From NCBI GenBank assembly GCA_038380435.1, contig JAWZYU010000024.1, positions 54,460,613 through 54,524,612 on the forward strand: 64,000 nucleotides of DNA. The letters are read 5' to 3'. Made by a program: the position numbers and the translations under genes. The stretch is from Ryuthela nishihirai. Taxonomy: Eukaryota; Arthropoda; Arachnida; Araneae; Heptathelidae. Under the pieces are notes generated by a model. It worked only from the letters and a program-made list of their open reading frames with translations, was not told the DNA's origin and did not search any database. This document shows, one piece after another, positions 12,301-27,300 of this stretch (its first letter is position 1; each line of letters begins with the position of its first letter).

Positions 12301-15300
12301 AAGCCTTTAGGCACATTGTTCATAACCTTATTCACCAATCTATAATTATCCATACAGGCAACATAGCCGAACCAATGGAGTCTCTCTCTGCACAATATGC
12401 TGCTTAAAGGAGGTTGCTGACTCCTTTGCCTAACCTCATCATTAGTTATAGAGCTGAACCACCTAATGCCCAAGATACTGCATAAACATCTAGAATCAAA
12501 AGCATCTAGTTTCTTGTTATCTTGTTTACAAAAAGTCCAAGTTTCACTACCATAACTAACCCTAGAAAGAACCAAACTATTCTACAGTCTAATTTTAGTC
12601 TTTAGGTGTATACACCTATTTCTCCCCACTCTCCACAGATTCTTAAAAGTCCAGGCAGCAATCACTATTTGTCTGTTAATCTCATGCCACATATCACCTG
12701 TATATGTTACATAGCTCCCAAGATAATTAAACTGTGACACCTTCTCAAGAGTGCAGCCATTCAGATTAACTGAATCACAGCCTACCTGACTAGTTTGCAT
12801 CACTTTAGTTTTCTCTCTGTTTATAACTAAACCTACTCTACTACCAGTCTCATCAACAGCTCGAATGAAAGAGTTCATCTCATCAACATTATTTGCCAAA
12901 AGGGCTAAATCATCAGCATAATCTAAATAAGAAATTTTTGTATCTCCAGACCATTTAAGGCCAAAATCATTCCCTTGCAGAGAATTTCACATAACATAAT
13001 CAATAACCAAACTAAAGAGAAAAGGAGACAAAATGCACCCTTATTGAACACCAGAAGTAATGCTAAACCAATTGCTACAAGACTTATCAACTCTCACACA
13101 CAACTCAGTGTTATTATAGAGAGCTTTCATTATGTTAACTAACGTCTGGTTTTAATTAATACTATTCACAGTAGGATATATTCAATGTAATTTCCACAAA
13201 TAATTACTCTACATAAAATTTAATCATGTCACTAGCCACTAAGCACCAGTAGGGTGTCTTAAGTTAGACAATATCTGCATATATAATCTCATGGACTCTC
13301 AATCTCCAATGACTATTAAAATAGTATCTATTCTAGATCACTACACCTCCGGAGGTCTATATACAGTTATTCCGATGTTACTTACACATTACTACTAACT
13401 ATGAATGATCTTTAAACCCATTTAAAGATCACTAGCTTAGCAATGCTTGCAAAATAGAAGAGTATTTTGACTTACAAAATCGCTGGTACAACTACATCAG
13501 ATGATCTTGTTCAACAGAACATGAATAAATGTTCGTTTGCGTGAACAATGTGACCAGTCCAACTTTGTAATTTTCATCAGTATGGATGACACAGCAAAAA
13601 TTCTACTTGACCAAATATCTTGTTGACAACACAATATACGTCCTGAATCCAATGGTAGGCCTTGCCTCAGGCCTTGTGCTGTTCGTGATTCTCCCATTAT
13701 GTTGTTTTCACAAGGATATCGTAATGTCCATTAATACTTAGATATTAGATTTATGCTATAGTTTTAGTCACCTAATGTTGCACATACCGGTATACTCTGT
13801 CTATTACTCAAGTTCCTTCACCGGCATCGTGGCTGCTTTCCACATGTATAAATTCAAATCATCCAATACCGGCCAATGACAAATATTTAAAAGAATCATT
13901 AAAACTCCCTAAAATCTATTGGCCAACACAAACTCAACCATTAAAAGCTAAACTGTTCAACATGATATTCCAAGAGCAACGTGTTGGGCTGGTCGCATTG
14001 TTCACACAAACGAACATTTATTCATGTTCTGTTGAACAAGATCATCTGATGCAGTTGTACCAGCGATTTTGTAAGTCAAAATACTCTTCTATTTTGTAAG
14101 CATTGCTAAGCTAGTGATCTTTAAATGGGTTTAAAGATTATTTATAGTAGTAGTGTGTAAGTAACATCGGAATAACTGTATATAGACCTCCGGAGGTGTA
14201 GTAATCTAGAATAGATACTATTTTAATAGTCATTGGAGATTGTCGCGGTCCATGAGATTATATATGCAGATATTGTCAAACTTAAGACACCCTACTGGTG
14301 CTTAGTGGCTAGTGAACATGATTAAATTTTATGTAGAGTAATTATTCGTGGAAATTAAACTGAATATATCCTGTGAATAGTATTAATTAAAACCAGACAA
14401 GTTAGTTAACATAATGAAAGCTCTCTATAATAACACTGAGTCATGTGTGAGAGTTGGTAAGTCTTGTAGCAATTGGTTTAGCATTACTTCTGGTGTTCAA
14501 TAAGGGTGCATTTTGTCTCCTTTTCTCTTTAGTTTGGTTATTGATTATGTTATGCAAAATTCACTTCAAGGGAAAGATTTTGGCCTTAAATGGACCGGAG
14601 ATACAAAAATTTCTGATTTAGATTATGCTGATGATTTAGCCCTTTTGGCAAATGATGTTGATGAGATGAACTCTTTCATTCGAGCTGTTGATGAAACTGG
14701 TAGTAGACTAGATTTGGTTATAAACAGAGAGAAAACTAAAGTGATGCAAATTGGTCAGGCAGGATGTGATTCAGTTAATCTGAATGGTTGCAATCTTGAG
14801 CAGGTTTCACAGTTTAATTATCTTGGGAGCTATGTAACATATACAGGTGATTTGTTAAATGTAAGGCTTTCGCATAATCAGTTTTTAGGAATTAAAATTC
14901 TTTAGAAATGTTTTTACGAGATTCCACACCATTTATCTGGTTTAATAACAGATGGTGCTATTAAATCTGTATTATTAATCATCCTTGAGTCTACTGATCA
15001 TTGCCATTTGAAATTAAGCATTCTTTACCTGGTTTTTTAGCAGTATAAAACAAATTTTGAAACCATGTTTCTTTCTTCTAGTGAGTAAATGAATTAGCAC
15101 TGAATTTCCATCTGTGTCCGACAAATTTGTAATTAAATCAATAAGATCAGTGAGACTGGTTTTCAGCTTGTTTGAAAAAAAAGTGAGCTATCATTTTGAC
15201 TTTGTCATCTGTCTGCCAGTTTATCCATCTGTAGGACCCCCCTCCCCCCACCTTCTCATTGTGCAGGCTGTTAGTAACTTTCAAAAGAGATATTCTCTTT

Positions 15301-18300
15301 TGGAAGGGAATGGGAGGGTGGAAGGCTGCTAAATCAATATTGCCAACTAATATGGTTATCTATGGCCAAATTTTTTTTTCTGCTCTGCTGAGAAGTGGTC
15401 AACTTTACAGGGTCCTGGTGCTGACCATGCCCACTGACTTATGGCTTTGAGCCATAACCTTGCCATTTGGCTTATAGCTTTGAGCTTGATTACAGATCCT
15501 GGACTTGCTGCACTGGTGGGCCTCTGTTGAAAGAAAATCTACCACTGTATTTTGTTTGGACAAAGGTTGTTGCAGAAAGGATAAATCTGGACTAGATTTA
15601 TCCTTTGTGTAACTAGGCTATTTAAGCTTTGTAAATGTTTTTAAGTTCATAACTAATGTTTATTAAATAACTAATTTTTAATTAATATGTATTACACATA
15701 CAAATTGAACAATAAACAAATAATAACAATAAAAAAGCTTTATTTATCTTGGTCTTTTACATGCTAAGCTTGAGGTGATGGAGAGGTGGAGTGAGGAGGA
15801 GAAGGATTAGTGTTGGGAAGAAGAGTCCCGCAAAAGTGTCAGGGAGTTCTTCTGTGTACTGTACCTCTTCTTCTGCAAGAGGAATCTCTGGGGCGGTGAT
15901 GTTTCCTTCTTTTGAGGTTGAAGGAGAATCATGACAGTAAATGGAGTAGGTGATGAAGAACAAATGCATATATGCCAATGGAAGCTTTGATGCTAAACAA
16001 AAAGGTGTAAATCGAATGATGTTCGACTGTATTTTGAATTCTGTGAAGAAAGGAGATATTTCTCCTGCACTAGGTGATATCAGTGCTAAAGTTGGTCTAG
16101 ACTCTGATGTTTGCGTGGAGATTTAGGTCTATACATAACATTCCTATCTTCTGGGTAAAAATATCTTCATCTTCTTTCTTTCTATATTACAATTAAACTT
16201 ATTCTAAAATTAAGCATGCATGAAAAGGAACTAATGTATATATATATGCCTTATGCACCAAGAGTTTAAAATTCATTTCATCAGGATACTTGAAAGAAAA
16301 CAAGTCCATAAATTTTGAGCCACTGTCTCTATTGTTCAGTTTAGAGGAACATACCATCATGCAATTTGTCAGAAGAAAAAGTTTATTATTTTGCACCAGA
16401 AAGCCTAATGGATATGATCAGTTGAACCTGATGACCAGCTATTCTGGTGTACATCCAAGGCAGACATGTGAAACTCGCTTAAAATAATGTCATTATTTTA
16501 AGTGGAACCTTATGCTAAACCATCATTGCAAATGATTCCATTGGCTTATCAACATTATATAGTAAAACAATTCTCAAAGTAGGTCACAATACAATAATTC
16601 GAAATATAATCTGCTTCAAAATCTATGTATTACATATCATTTTCACTATTTGATACAAATGCAGCTCTCCTCACTGTAAAGAGAAAACTATTCAGATTCC
16701 CTGGGATAAGTCTTTTCACACTGAGACGCAGATGTTGAAACCTCAGTAATTGGATTCTGTTATGTTTGAGTCTTACCCTAACAGACACATGTTGGCCAAC
16801 ACACTTAATGAATAATTTTGCTGAAAAAATTAGTTTCACCTTGAGTGGGACTAAACTATTAACAGCTAGTTCATTTCACAACTAATTATAACTATGAATC
16901 TTCCTGACCTTGTCACTAATGTCATCATATATGATCAGGAATGTCAATCTTTCAGTATTGCTCAAAAGTGGTGTATATTAGATAGTCACTCATGTTGAAG
17001 CATTAATAATGCAAGAATAAATCAATTGTAAAGACACAGATTACCTGTTGACGTAAAATTCAAGAAATATTTTTTCTGGAAAAGTGAGTTTCTTTGTGAA
17101 TGTCCTTTTCATAGTCAAAACCATCAACAAGATTCAGTAGCACACACCTTGCAGCTTTTAAATAATAAAAGACTTAATTGATTAAAAAATGCATTTTGTA
17201 AGAATGAATAGCATAATAAATATGATAATCTAGAAGCATTTAAGCACCACTGAAATCTAGCTTTAGTGAAGTACATGAAGTTTCTCATTAAAACATTAGC
17301 AAATCTTGATTGAACTTTTGTAGTTGCTAGCAGTAATGATAATGAATATTATTTAATATTCAGCCTGGTCACTGCTGCCTTGATAGTCATATAAAGAAGG
17401 CCTCAGGAACGAGCAAGATCCTAGCACACAAATAACTTTATCCTTAATATGGATGCCACTTGAGTGAGGAAGAATGTCTAGTGCTGACATTCAGATGGGA
17501 GTGACATCAATACCAATTGATGCACATAATGCATCATGTGGCACCTAGGGCATAAGCAGCAAAGATGTGCATATGTATTAAGGGGCAACAAATGTGTTAA
17601 TAAAATACTCTTGTTTAACATTTATTTTTTGTACATTTAACATTTTAATTATTGAAATTCATGAGCTAAAAATGATCTGAGTGACAGTTTCACTAATCAT
17701 TTGGATTCTTCATGTATCTCTCAAGAAATGGCTTCATTCAGCATATGTTCCAAAGTGCGAACAACCCTGTCCTATTTTATTCCTTCATTGGAGTTCTAAC
17801 CCAGGTTCTCTTACACTGCAGCAAAATACAGCCAATTACTGTATAATTATTTTTTATGTTTATTCTTTATGCAGATATGCTTATGTGTAACTATATTTGT
17901 TCAATGATTATAAATTTCAATAATGATTTTATGGGTAAATAAATCATCTTGGGATACCTTATACTTTTTTTGCATCAACTTCTGTTTCAAGGTTACTATG
18001 AATCAAACACCTGAGAATCTAAGGCATATTATTAAAATATGAAATTTTATTTCCATATGTTAGTATTTTATTTGATTTCCAATTTTTAATATTTTTGTAA
18101 TGCAATTTGTAACTTAAATACAAGTATGAATCATATGAAGTATATGATTAAATGTTGGAATGTTACTGTCCAATATCACTGACATTACTGTTACTGTTTT
18201 GACACTTTCAGTTTATAGATCAACAGCGATTTTATGTAGCATCTGACACAGATCTTCTGATAGACACTTTCAAGACAGAAATTGCTTTCTTGAAGACAAG

Positions 18301-21300
18301 CTGGCATATGTTGGGTCGTCCAACAGTTGTTTTAACATTACAGAAATCTATTATAGGTTGGTGTAGCATCCCCACTGCATGTAGTCTTAATTCGATTTTT
18401 CATCATACTTTAGCTGACTTCTAATAAATTCACAGCATGATACTTGGTGTAAATTAACTCATATTAGAATAGTTTATGGCTGCACATATTGCATGAGAAT
18501 TGATATACGATATGAACAGTGCATGCTGAGCATTGAAATTTGTGATATCAGTACTCATTAATATTTTTACATAGGTAAAAGTTCGTTTTGAATATAGAGT
18601 GAAGAAATCAACTTAAACTGGATATTTGGTATTTATAGTCATATTTACAGAGTAACCAGTAGGAATAGGTGTCATGACAAATCTTACCATGTTCTAAATG
18701 CTTTAATCTCAGTAAGATGACCAGACTTTTATTAATTAGTCAAAAGCTGTAGTTAGTCATTTCAAAATGTGAAATATTAATTGTTTAATCCTTAAGGTGA
18801 TCGGAAGAACAGTAAAAAAAATTATACCATCTACACAGACAGGTATTTAAGGATAGCCAGAGTAGGGTTATTAAAGGTGAGATGTTCTATCATGGCTAGG
18901 TGGGCTGATCATTTCAGTAATGTTCTAAACAATGTGGTTAGTTCTACTCCCATTGTTTGAAATGATGATAGATGCATTACTGGCTTTAATGTTAGCCCTA
19001 TATCACAGTCTGCAGTTATTTTACCTATTTCTAAATTTAAACTGCATAAATCCCCAGGGCTAGATAAAATTACAGCTAAAGTGCTTACAGCTGGGAATAT
19101 TTCCATTACCACATAGCTGACTGAAATTTTGAATATCTTTTATGATAAAGGCATCGTTCCTAAGGATTTTACCAGAGCTATTGTTATCCCTATTTTCAAA
19201 AAGGTGATCACAGTTCTTGTGATAAGTATAGGGGTATCAGCCTGCTTTCTGTCCCAGGTAAAGTTCTTTGTATGATTGTGCTTAATAGAATTAAGAATCT
19301 GGTTTACAGGCAATTGCGTGATGAGCAATGTGGATTCAGAAGTGGTAGGGGATGTGTGGATCAGATATTTTCACTTAGGCAGATTCTTGAGAAATGTTTA
19401 GAGTTTCAGAAACCTTTGGTTGCTAGCTTTGTTGATTTCAAAAAGGCTTTCGACTCTGTTGATTGTCATAATTTGTGGTTGATTGTGAGATCATATGGCA
19501 TACCAGACAAGTTAGTTAACATAATGAAAGCTCTCTATAATAACACTGAGTTGTGTGTGAGAATTGGTACGGCTTGTAGCAATTGGTTTAGCATTACTTC
19601 TGGTGTTCGACAAGGGTGCATTTTGTTTCCTTTTCTCTTTAGTTTGGTTATTGATTATGTTATGCGAAATTCACTGCAAAAGAAAGATTTTGGCCTTAAA
19701 TGGTCTGGAGATACGAAAATTTCTTATTTAGATTATGCTGATGATTTAGCCCTTTTGGCAAATAATGTTGATGAGATGAGCTCTTTCATTCAAGCTGTTG
19801 ATGAGACTGGTAGTAGAGTAGGTTTAGTTATAAACAGAGAGAAAACTAAAGTGATGCAAATTGGTCAGGTAGGCTGTGATTCAGTTAATCTGAATGGCTG
19901 CACTCTTGAGTAGGTGTCATAGTTTAATTATCTTGGGAGCTATGTAACATATACAGGTGATATGCAACATGAGATTAACAGACCAATAGGGATTGCTGCT
20001 GGTACTTTTAAGAATCTATGGAGAGGTGGAGAAATAGGCGTATACACCTAAAGACTAAAATTTGACTGTATAATAGTTTGGTTCATTCTAGGGTTAGTTA
20101 TGGTAGTGAACTTGGATGCTTTGTAAACAAGATAACAGGAAGCTTGATGCTTCTGATTCTACAGGGTGTCTCAAAAATATAGGTACAAACTTTTAGGGGA
20201 GGTAGATAACATCTAAAGGAATGAGAATTGCACCGGAACCCATAACTGGAAATGTGACCGTAAGTCAATAAGCGGCGCTGTTCATCAGTACGCTGGAGGG
20301 GAAATTTTGGATTTCCTCATTCAAGTGGTAGTCGGCTTATGAAGAACATGCAAAGGTATTTGAACAGGGAGCTGGAAGACATGCACTTAGTGTATGGAAT
20401 AGCTGAGGGCAACGGACGAGCCGCTCAACAAATGTATCAAGAATGCTTCCCACGCAGACATGTACCAGGCCACCATTTGTTTGCATGTGAGCATCAAAAT
20501 TTGTGCCTCTCATGGTGGAAACTTCGAGCATCTGCTGTAACATTATGAAATGTATCATCTAGTATGCCATTTGTAATAATTATGTCCTATAAATGTTTCC
20601 CATTAATCACTGTCTTATGTCCTTTCAGATCTTGTACCTCTGCTACCACTTTCCCATGACGTTTCCAGTTATGGGTTCCTATGCAATTCTCATTCCTTTA
20701 GATGTTGTCTACCTCCCCTAAAAGTTTGTACCTATATTTTTGAGACACCCTGTAGATGCTTACGCAGTATCTTGGATATTAGGAAGTTCAACTTCGTAAG
20801 TAATGACGAGGTTAGGTAAAGGAGTCTTCAACCTCCTTTAAGCATCATGTTGTGCAGAGAGAGACTCCATTGGTTTGGCCATGTTGCCCGTATGGATAAT
20901 TATAGATTAGCATATAGAGTTATGAACAGCGTGCCTAAAGTCCTCAGAAAAAGGGGGAGGAGACCTAGGATATGGTGGGCAGACAATGTGAAACAGGACA
21001 TTGTTGGAATTTGGTATACAATGGCCAAATACAACAGATGTAGCTCAGGACAGACGTATTTGGAGAACTAAATTGCACAGTCTGGTTGGACCTCTATAGC
21101 CCATGGTTACTTGAGGATGATGATGATGAATGGAAGTAAGTCTTAACCCTAATGTGCCAGAACCTGTATCAAAAATGTATCATTTTTCCTAAAATGGTGC
21201 ACATACCAAAAGATGATGTGTCACTACATAGCACTTTATTGCATTTGTTTTACTGAATGAAATTGCCATTTTTTTAAAATTCAGTCTGAAAACTTAATGA

Positions 21301-24300
21301 ATTAAATTTTCAAATAAAAAATTACCTGTTTTTTTTTTATCCAAGAAGTTGATGTGTCCTTCAAGGAAATTGGTATATCCATTTTGGGTAATATTTAAGA
21401 TAATTCTGGAGCATCCTGCATAAAGCAAATGCTTCAGAATGAAATAGTTGAAAATGCTTTCTGAAAATTATTGCAATAAACGTTTTCAGAAACTTTAGCA
21501 ATTTGTTAATCAGCAGAACATAATTTTTCATGATTGTAGTCAATTTACATTATTCAACAAATAAGGAGCTTCTTTTTGCTTTTAAGTGTTACTATCTTTT
21601 CAGTTTTAAGGCCTCTTTTCTGTTCTATATTATTTTTATTCACTAAATATACAAGGTGTCCACAGAGTTCTGTGGATGCATTTCAAATTTTAATAATTTA
21701 AAATCTATTGTCTTTAGGTCAGTGCGGTTTGTTTCAGCAGGTAAAGTTGTCTCAAAATGTTTTTGGCACTTATTGCAAAATTTTGATACCTGCACCATTA
21801 GTGACATGCAGAATGTGAAAACAATAATTAAGTGAGAATGTCAAGATAGGCCAACTCTTACCTATCATGAGTGCTTGAGCATATCTGAAGTTACACTGAC
21901 AATGTCATGAATAGGAGCAGAGTACTCTTTATCTTTCACGAAACCGCAAATAAAAAAAAAAAGCAAGTCAGTTGTAACACTCCAAAGATTATTAACTTTT
22001 AAAGTTGAACCTTTTTTTCTGATCCAAATTTATTCAAATTTCAGATAGCTGTATCGGGTGCCAGGCAATAATAACTTGCCAAATAAAATTGAAATAGGGT
22101 TCGTTAAAATGTATAATATCAGGCGTTACTTATCGAGTAAGAATTCAAAAGGATTGTCAAGTTTAATTAAAGTTTAAATATAATCAAAAATCAATCAACA
22201 TTGTTCAAGAGAAGAATAGCAAAAATTCAAAAGTTTCTATAACAAACAAAGTTTATTTCCAAAAAATTCAAACTCACCCAATTCAATGGAAGAATACAAA
22301 ATTGGCACACTAACAACTCCTTCTATCTAAAGTAACATCATCTCAGCTTCCACAACAGCACTCTCCGTGACCCAATGCCACCACTCTACTCACAATACTC
22401 ATTCTTTCTACTCTGATGTTCTAAATCTGATGTTCTCAATCTCATTCTGATGTTCTAACTGCATCTCAATCTGATGTTCTAACTACATCTCAATCTGACA
22501 TTCTAACTAACTCTGTGACCTAATGTCACTACTATAACAAGCGGCATACAAAGTCAGCACATGTCTATTGCATGCCAGGAAATACATTTGCATAATATGA
22601 CGATCGTGCTAGCAATGGCATAAGAGGGGTCTTGTCCTACACGCACTTTAACAGTTGGCAATCAAAAGGTCAGATTTGCGCATGCGCAACTCCTACAGCT
22701 CAGAAACGAGAATTGCAATCAGTCCAGAAAAAAATCGAATAATCCCCAAAATAATAAATATAACGTAAATAAAGCAAAACTGGTTAAGGAAAAGTAAAAG
22801 TGAATAGGTGGACCATCACACAGTGATCATGGCAGCCAAAGGATTGGTCTATCGCAACCAATTGAACTGTTGTAAAATATGCCATCCAAGAATTCTCTCC
22901 CTGTCAGAGACCAGTTTGGTAGAGTGCCATTCTGCTGAAAGATGATTGTTGGTTGGAGATCTTACACCTGGGGAGACTAAAGTTCTTGAGCATTTCCAGA
23001 TAAGTTGTTATGGTGACAGTCTGCTCATGAGTAGTATTCTCATGAAGTTCAGATACCCTATAGCACAGTACATGATTTAATGAAGGAGGTTCAGAACCCC
23101 ATAGCGCATTCAAATTGAGAACAAAAGTGAAAATTCATTGAGAGGGTATTTGTTCATTTTTATTTAAGGTAGATATTATTGTTTGTGTGCTGCAGCTTTT
23201 CAGTAGTAAAATCTTTGCATTCAGGATAATTAGCAGGTTGCAGAGCATGATGAATCCTTGTTTTTCACACATAGAAATGTAGTGTTTTTCTTAGCACTTC
23301 ATGTTCTGTGCTATGGGGTATCTTAAATTCATCTGATGCACTTCTAAGAAATGATTCTTGAATCTACATTGCACTTTTGTTGGATACTGATCAATGTCCT
23401 GTACATAGACTTTCTCAATACACAACCATGACCAATCTCACACAACATGGTGTCTACACATGCTAATAATTACACAGCACAATAAAAGATGACTTTTCTA
23501 CGGCAAACCAGTAAACACGTTGTGCCTTTTTTTCTGTGTCATCATTTCCAATCAAATGTTGCTGTACAATCTAGAATCTGAAACAAAAAGTGACTATATT
23601 AATACAAGTTATTTGACATATTGATCTTCAAAAACAAACTGCACTGGCCTATATTCAATAATTTTATGTTATTAAATTTTGTAATTTGTTCAAGGCTTTG
23701 TGGACACCTGTATACTGCAGTTTCACACAATAATAGTTTTTGCTGTAATTGCTTCAAAACTAAGGCAGGCTTGTTTCGGTACTGGAATGTATCTGTGTTC
23801 ACTGTGCAGCTGGTATGGTATAAACAGAAATAGATATGGCAGAAACAAAGGCACAATGGAGTAGTTTTAGCAAATATTGAGTGTTGTTTATACTATGTGC
23901 TGTTCAATTTAGTAAAGCATATATTTTCTAAAACTTTTTTTGTCACACATCATTTTTTAAAATTATTGAGCTTATGTCTATAGCTTTGTTGAATATTTCC
24001 AGCAATTGAACAAGTAAATAGGGTTCTGCAAACAGCCTGCTTTCTGTTTGCCTGAGTGCAATGACTCTTCATGATCAAGTTTGAAGTCGCCCTTTTGGCT
24101 GATTCTCATTTCCCACTTTGTGAGCAGTTACCCTTATTAAGGTGTTTCTATGAGATCCAAACCCCTATATTGGTTTTTCTCTGTGATCAAATCCAGCAAT
24201 TATGTCCAAAGAGAACTTTGAGCAATGTGAATCAAGTGTGTGCTTCACACTACTATATGATGGCTACATTCCAATAAGATTCATTACTCCAGAGAACTTC

Positions 24301-27300
24301 AAATTTTTTATTGCATATTTTAGTGAACCTAATGAAGGATTTCTGCTTTTTTCTAGCAGAAGAAAGCACCAATATTTCATGATCTGATGAAGTAATAATA
24401 ATTCTTGGCTATTGAAAGAATTTCCTGCATTCAGATGGGGACTCAAATTGCTTGAATTTCTGCGATTTCCTGAATAAAAACAATGTAAGGAATATCCCAG
24501 TGGTGGCACCTTACCAAAAATGCTTGATGAGGCACTTTGGTTAGTGCAGGTAGGGTCTGGATGTAGGAAAAAATAGAAAATATTCTAAGAGATGCCTGAT
24601 ACCAGGCTCTGATCTAGAAAAAAATAGGGGAAGGGGGGCACAAGCGATCCAACTGAAATGGGAGACTTAAAGTGAGCCAGAATTCCATTCTAGTATAAAA
24701 TTTTCCCCTCTGTTTTAATGATCTAAAAAATTTCTTGAAAAATATGTTATATAAATTGTAACATTTTTTTTATCTCTGTTTTTTGAATACTGTCATTTAC
24801 AAAAGGAGGGATGGTCTTCTTGCTCCCTTAGATTCGACTCTACATGATACTGAATTGAACTGTAATGGCCTGGAATGCATTACATAATGTACTTTTTTTT
24901 TTCAACTATCATCCAAATGAACTATTTAGTGAAAAGTTTCAAGGAAAAACAAAGTAGGAAAGGGATTGTGGTCCTTCCTGTTTCAATTCAGTATCTTGCT
25001 TCTTCCCTATAATATTTTTTCTCTACATATATGTATTTTCCTATTCATTAGAATTTTATAAAATTTCAGTGGTACTTCAATTTTTACTTTGATTCTAAAA
25101 TACATCTTTAGTTTTATAGTATAGTTTTATAGTTCTAAAACTGTCTCTTTCCTAACTGTAATGAGATATCTGATTCCAGTCTGTCTCCAGACCAATAGTC
25201 ATTGGGAATCGGTTTGCAGACTACATTGGAATTCATTGGTGAACGCAGTGTTGCCCCATTGACATTGAGTCCAGTTGCAATGTTGTCAAGACCAGTTCAA
25301 TCAGGCTTTCACTGACCAGACATCAAAGAAACACACACAACTGGTTGTCTTGCATAAAGATGACCTGCATGAAGATTTCTGGACACAGTTTGCTGGGATT
25401 CAGCAAGGTCAAAAGTGAGCTGGCATGCTACATGTGCTCTATGGCACCTTGCATTTTTGAGCAGATAACGGTCTTTCCAAGGTGATGTGGCCCTCAGATA
25501 TCCTGAAACAAGTTTCTAGCAATGATTTGGCTTGTTTGAAATTGATTCCAAAGGCAGCTTACAATGCTGTGATTCACATTTAGCCATCTGACTACCTCAG
25601 GCTGATGCCTGGCTTTGAACCTCCCAATTGCTTTCTATCTCATTTCTTCATTTAAAGATTTCTTTCTGCCATTATCTAATGGTAGGCTATCTCAGATGTC
25701 ATGCGTCAAGACTAGCACAAACTGATGTGCACCTACAAATGAGGGACTTTTTATACTGACCTGTTTATTATGTGGAATTGTGTGTAATGCAAATTCTGTG
25801 TGCAGTTTTGAACTTAACATCATATTTTATTGTAAAATATCTTATTTTTGTTATTTTTTGCCAATTATCACACAAGATATGCTTATTTTTGCATTTGTTG
25901 CTTAGCTTGTGAGCACCAGTGTATATATACTTTCAGTAGTATTAATTTCTTCACAATTAATAATTTTAGTTCTAGTACTCTCCTCTGGTAATAATCAAAT
26001 GAATTCTTTAGCTAAACTAGGCCAGTTGTTCCCTAATATCATACAGTTTCAAAAACGGAACTTTTCACAAACTTTTAATTTTGTAGTAGGACAAAATGAT
26101 AGGAGTATTAATTTGTATTATTGCAAAATTAAGCATTCAGAAACATTTTCAGAAAACCACTGTATAAGATGGATTAGTGTGGTATTTAAGTAATTTTTAG
26201 CTAACTTTCATTCACAGCTCATTTTAGTGTATTGAGTACATACATATCAGTCTGTAGGTCAGAAGCATAAAAATTGACTTATGAACTCACACTTCACAAG
26301 GAATGGAACCATGAAACCAACATGTAGCATAGAAGAAGGTTTTAAGCAGTTGCTTTTACAGCCTATTTATAATCAATAGTTTTGACAGTAAGTTTAGTTT
26401 TTATGCATAATTTAATAAATAGCGATATAATGGCTTTTTAGTCTGATAGCAATGAACATTGTTAAATAAGGAATTTTATTTCATCCTTATCACTCTGTGT
26501 TCTCTGTATTTATCTGGATTTTAACTTACTTTCTACTTTCTGTGAGTAGCAATTCATTAATGATGTGCAACTGTGTTGAATGGATTGACATCTTAAGGTG
26601 TTAAAATGTCACTCAGAAATTATGCAGACTTTGCAAAAGAAATATCAAAACTTGCTTTTATTTTTAGGTTTCAAAAAAGTGACCAAACAGTTTCAATTGT
26701 TTGCAAGTTACATAATTAAGATCACTTTGCTTTGTATATATTGTCATTTTTATTTCATATCTTAATATGTAATAATTCTTGATGTTGCTTCGATTGAAAT
26801 AATATAAGTAACTCTTATACATGCAGGATCAATTTTTAGAGGAAAACTTACCTTGAACTCCTAGTGAAAATAACTCGTATCTGTTTTTCAGCTTAGAAAT
26901 ATTAGAATTATTTCTTTGTGAAGGTTTAAATTTATCTTTGAAAGAAGAATCTGGTGATAAATTAAGAAACTATCCATCCTGCACCATCGACAATAATTTT
27001 TTCCAAATAATTATCTTTTTGTTACTTTATATTAGTGGTAATTGCAGACATTTGAAATATTTTATTGCTTTCTACATTACATCATTAGCCATTGATTGTT
27101 CATAGCACTTTTGTACATTGGTCAGTTAAACAGTTTTATTTTGTCATAATGCAGGCTGCCAGATAGTTTATTTAATATGTTGCTTATTAATAATTTCTTA
27201 AGAAGCCCCAGGCCCTCAGCAGAAAGGTAGTATGTGTCAGAAAGAAAATATCCTTTCCTTATTTGTGATTCAAACCCAGGTCCTCTGCCCCACAGCAACC

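Larger units (their letters stand above)
18835..21132 (+). mobile_element. LINE copy L3, reverse transcriptase region to 3' end
   Basis: Starts in the linker upstream of the reverse transcriptase and ends with a (GAT)n tail at about 21117-21131. The open stretch 19272-19913 (213 codons) holds the reverse transcriptase core: GFRSGRGCVDQIFSLRQ, SFVDFKKAFDSVD, TSGVRQGCI, YADDLALL. In this protein family the two Asp of YADD bind the catalytic metals. Premature stops occur near 18958 and 19913, and a frame break near 19200. A 591-bp transposon interrupts the 3' part at 20162-20752. The clade is uncertain; the short tandem tail is reminiscent of RTE-like elements. Confidence 0.85.

Noticed and set aside
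15757..15978. Minus-strand frame of 73 codons
   Set aside because: Lies between two pieces of LINE L2 in antisense and has no recognisable wording.
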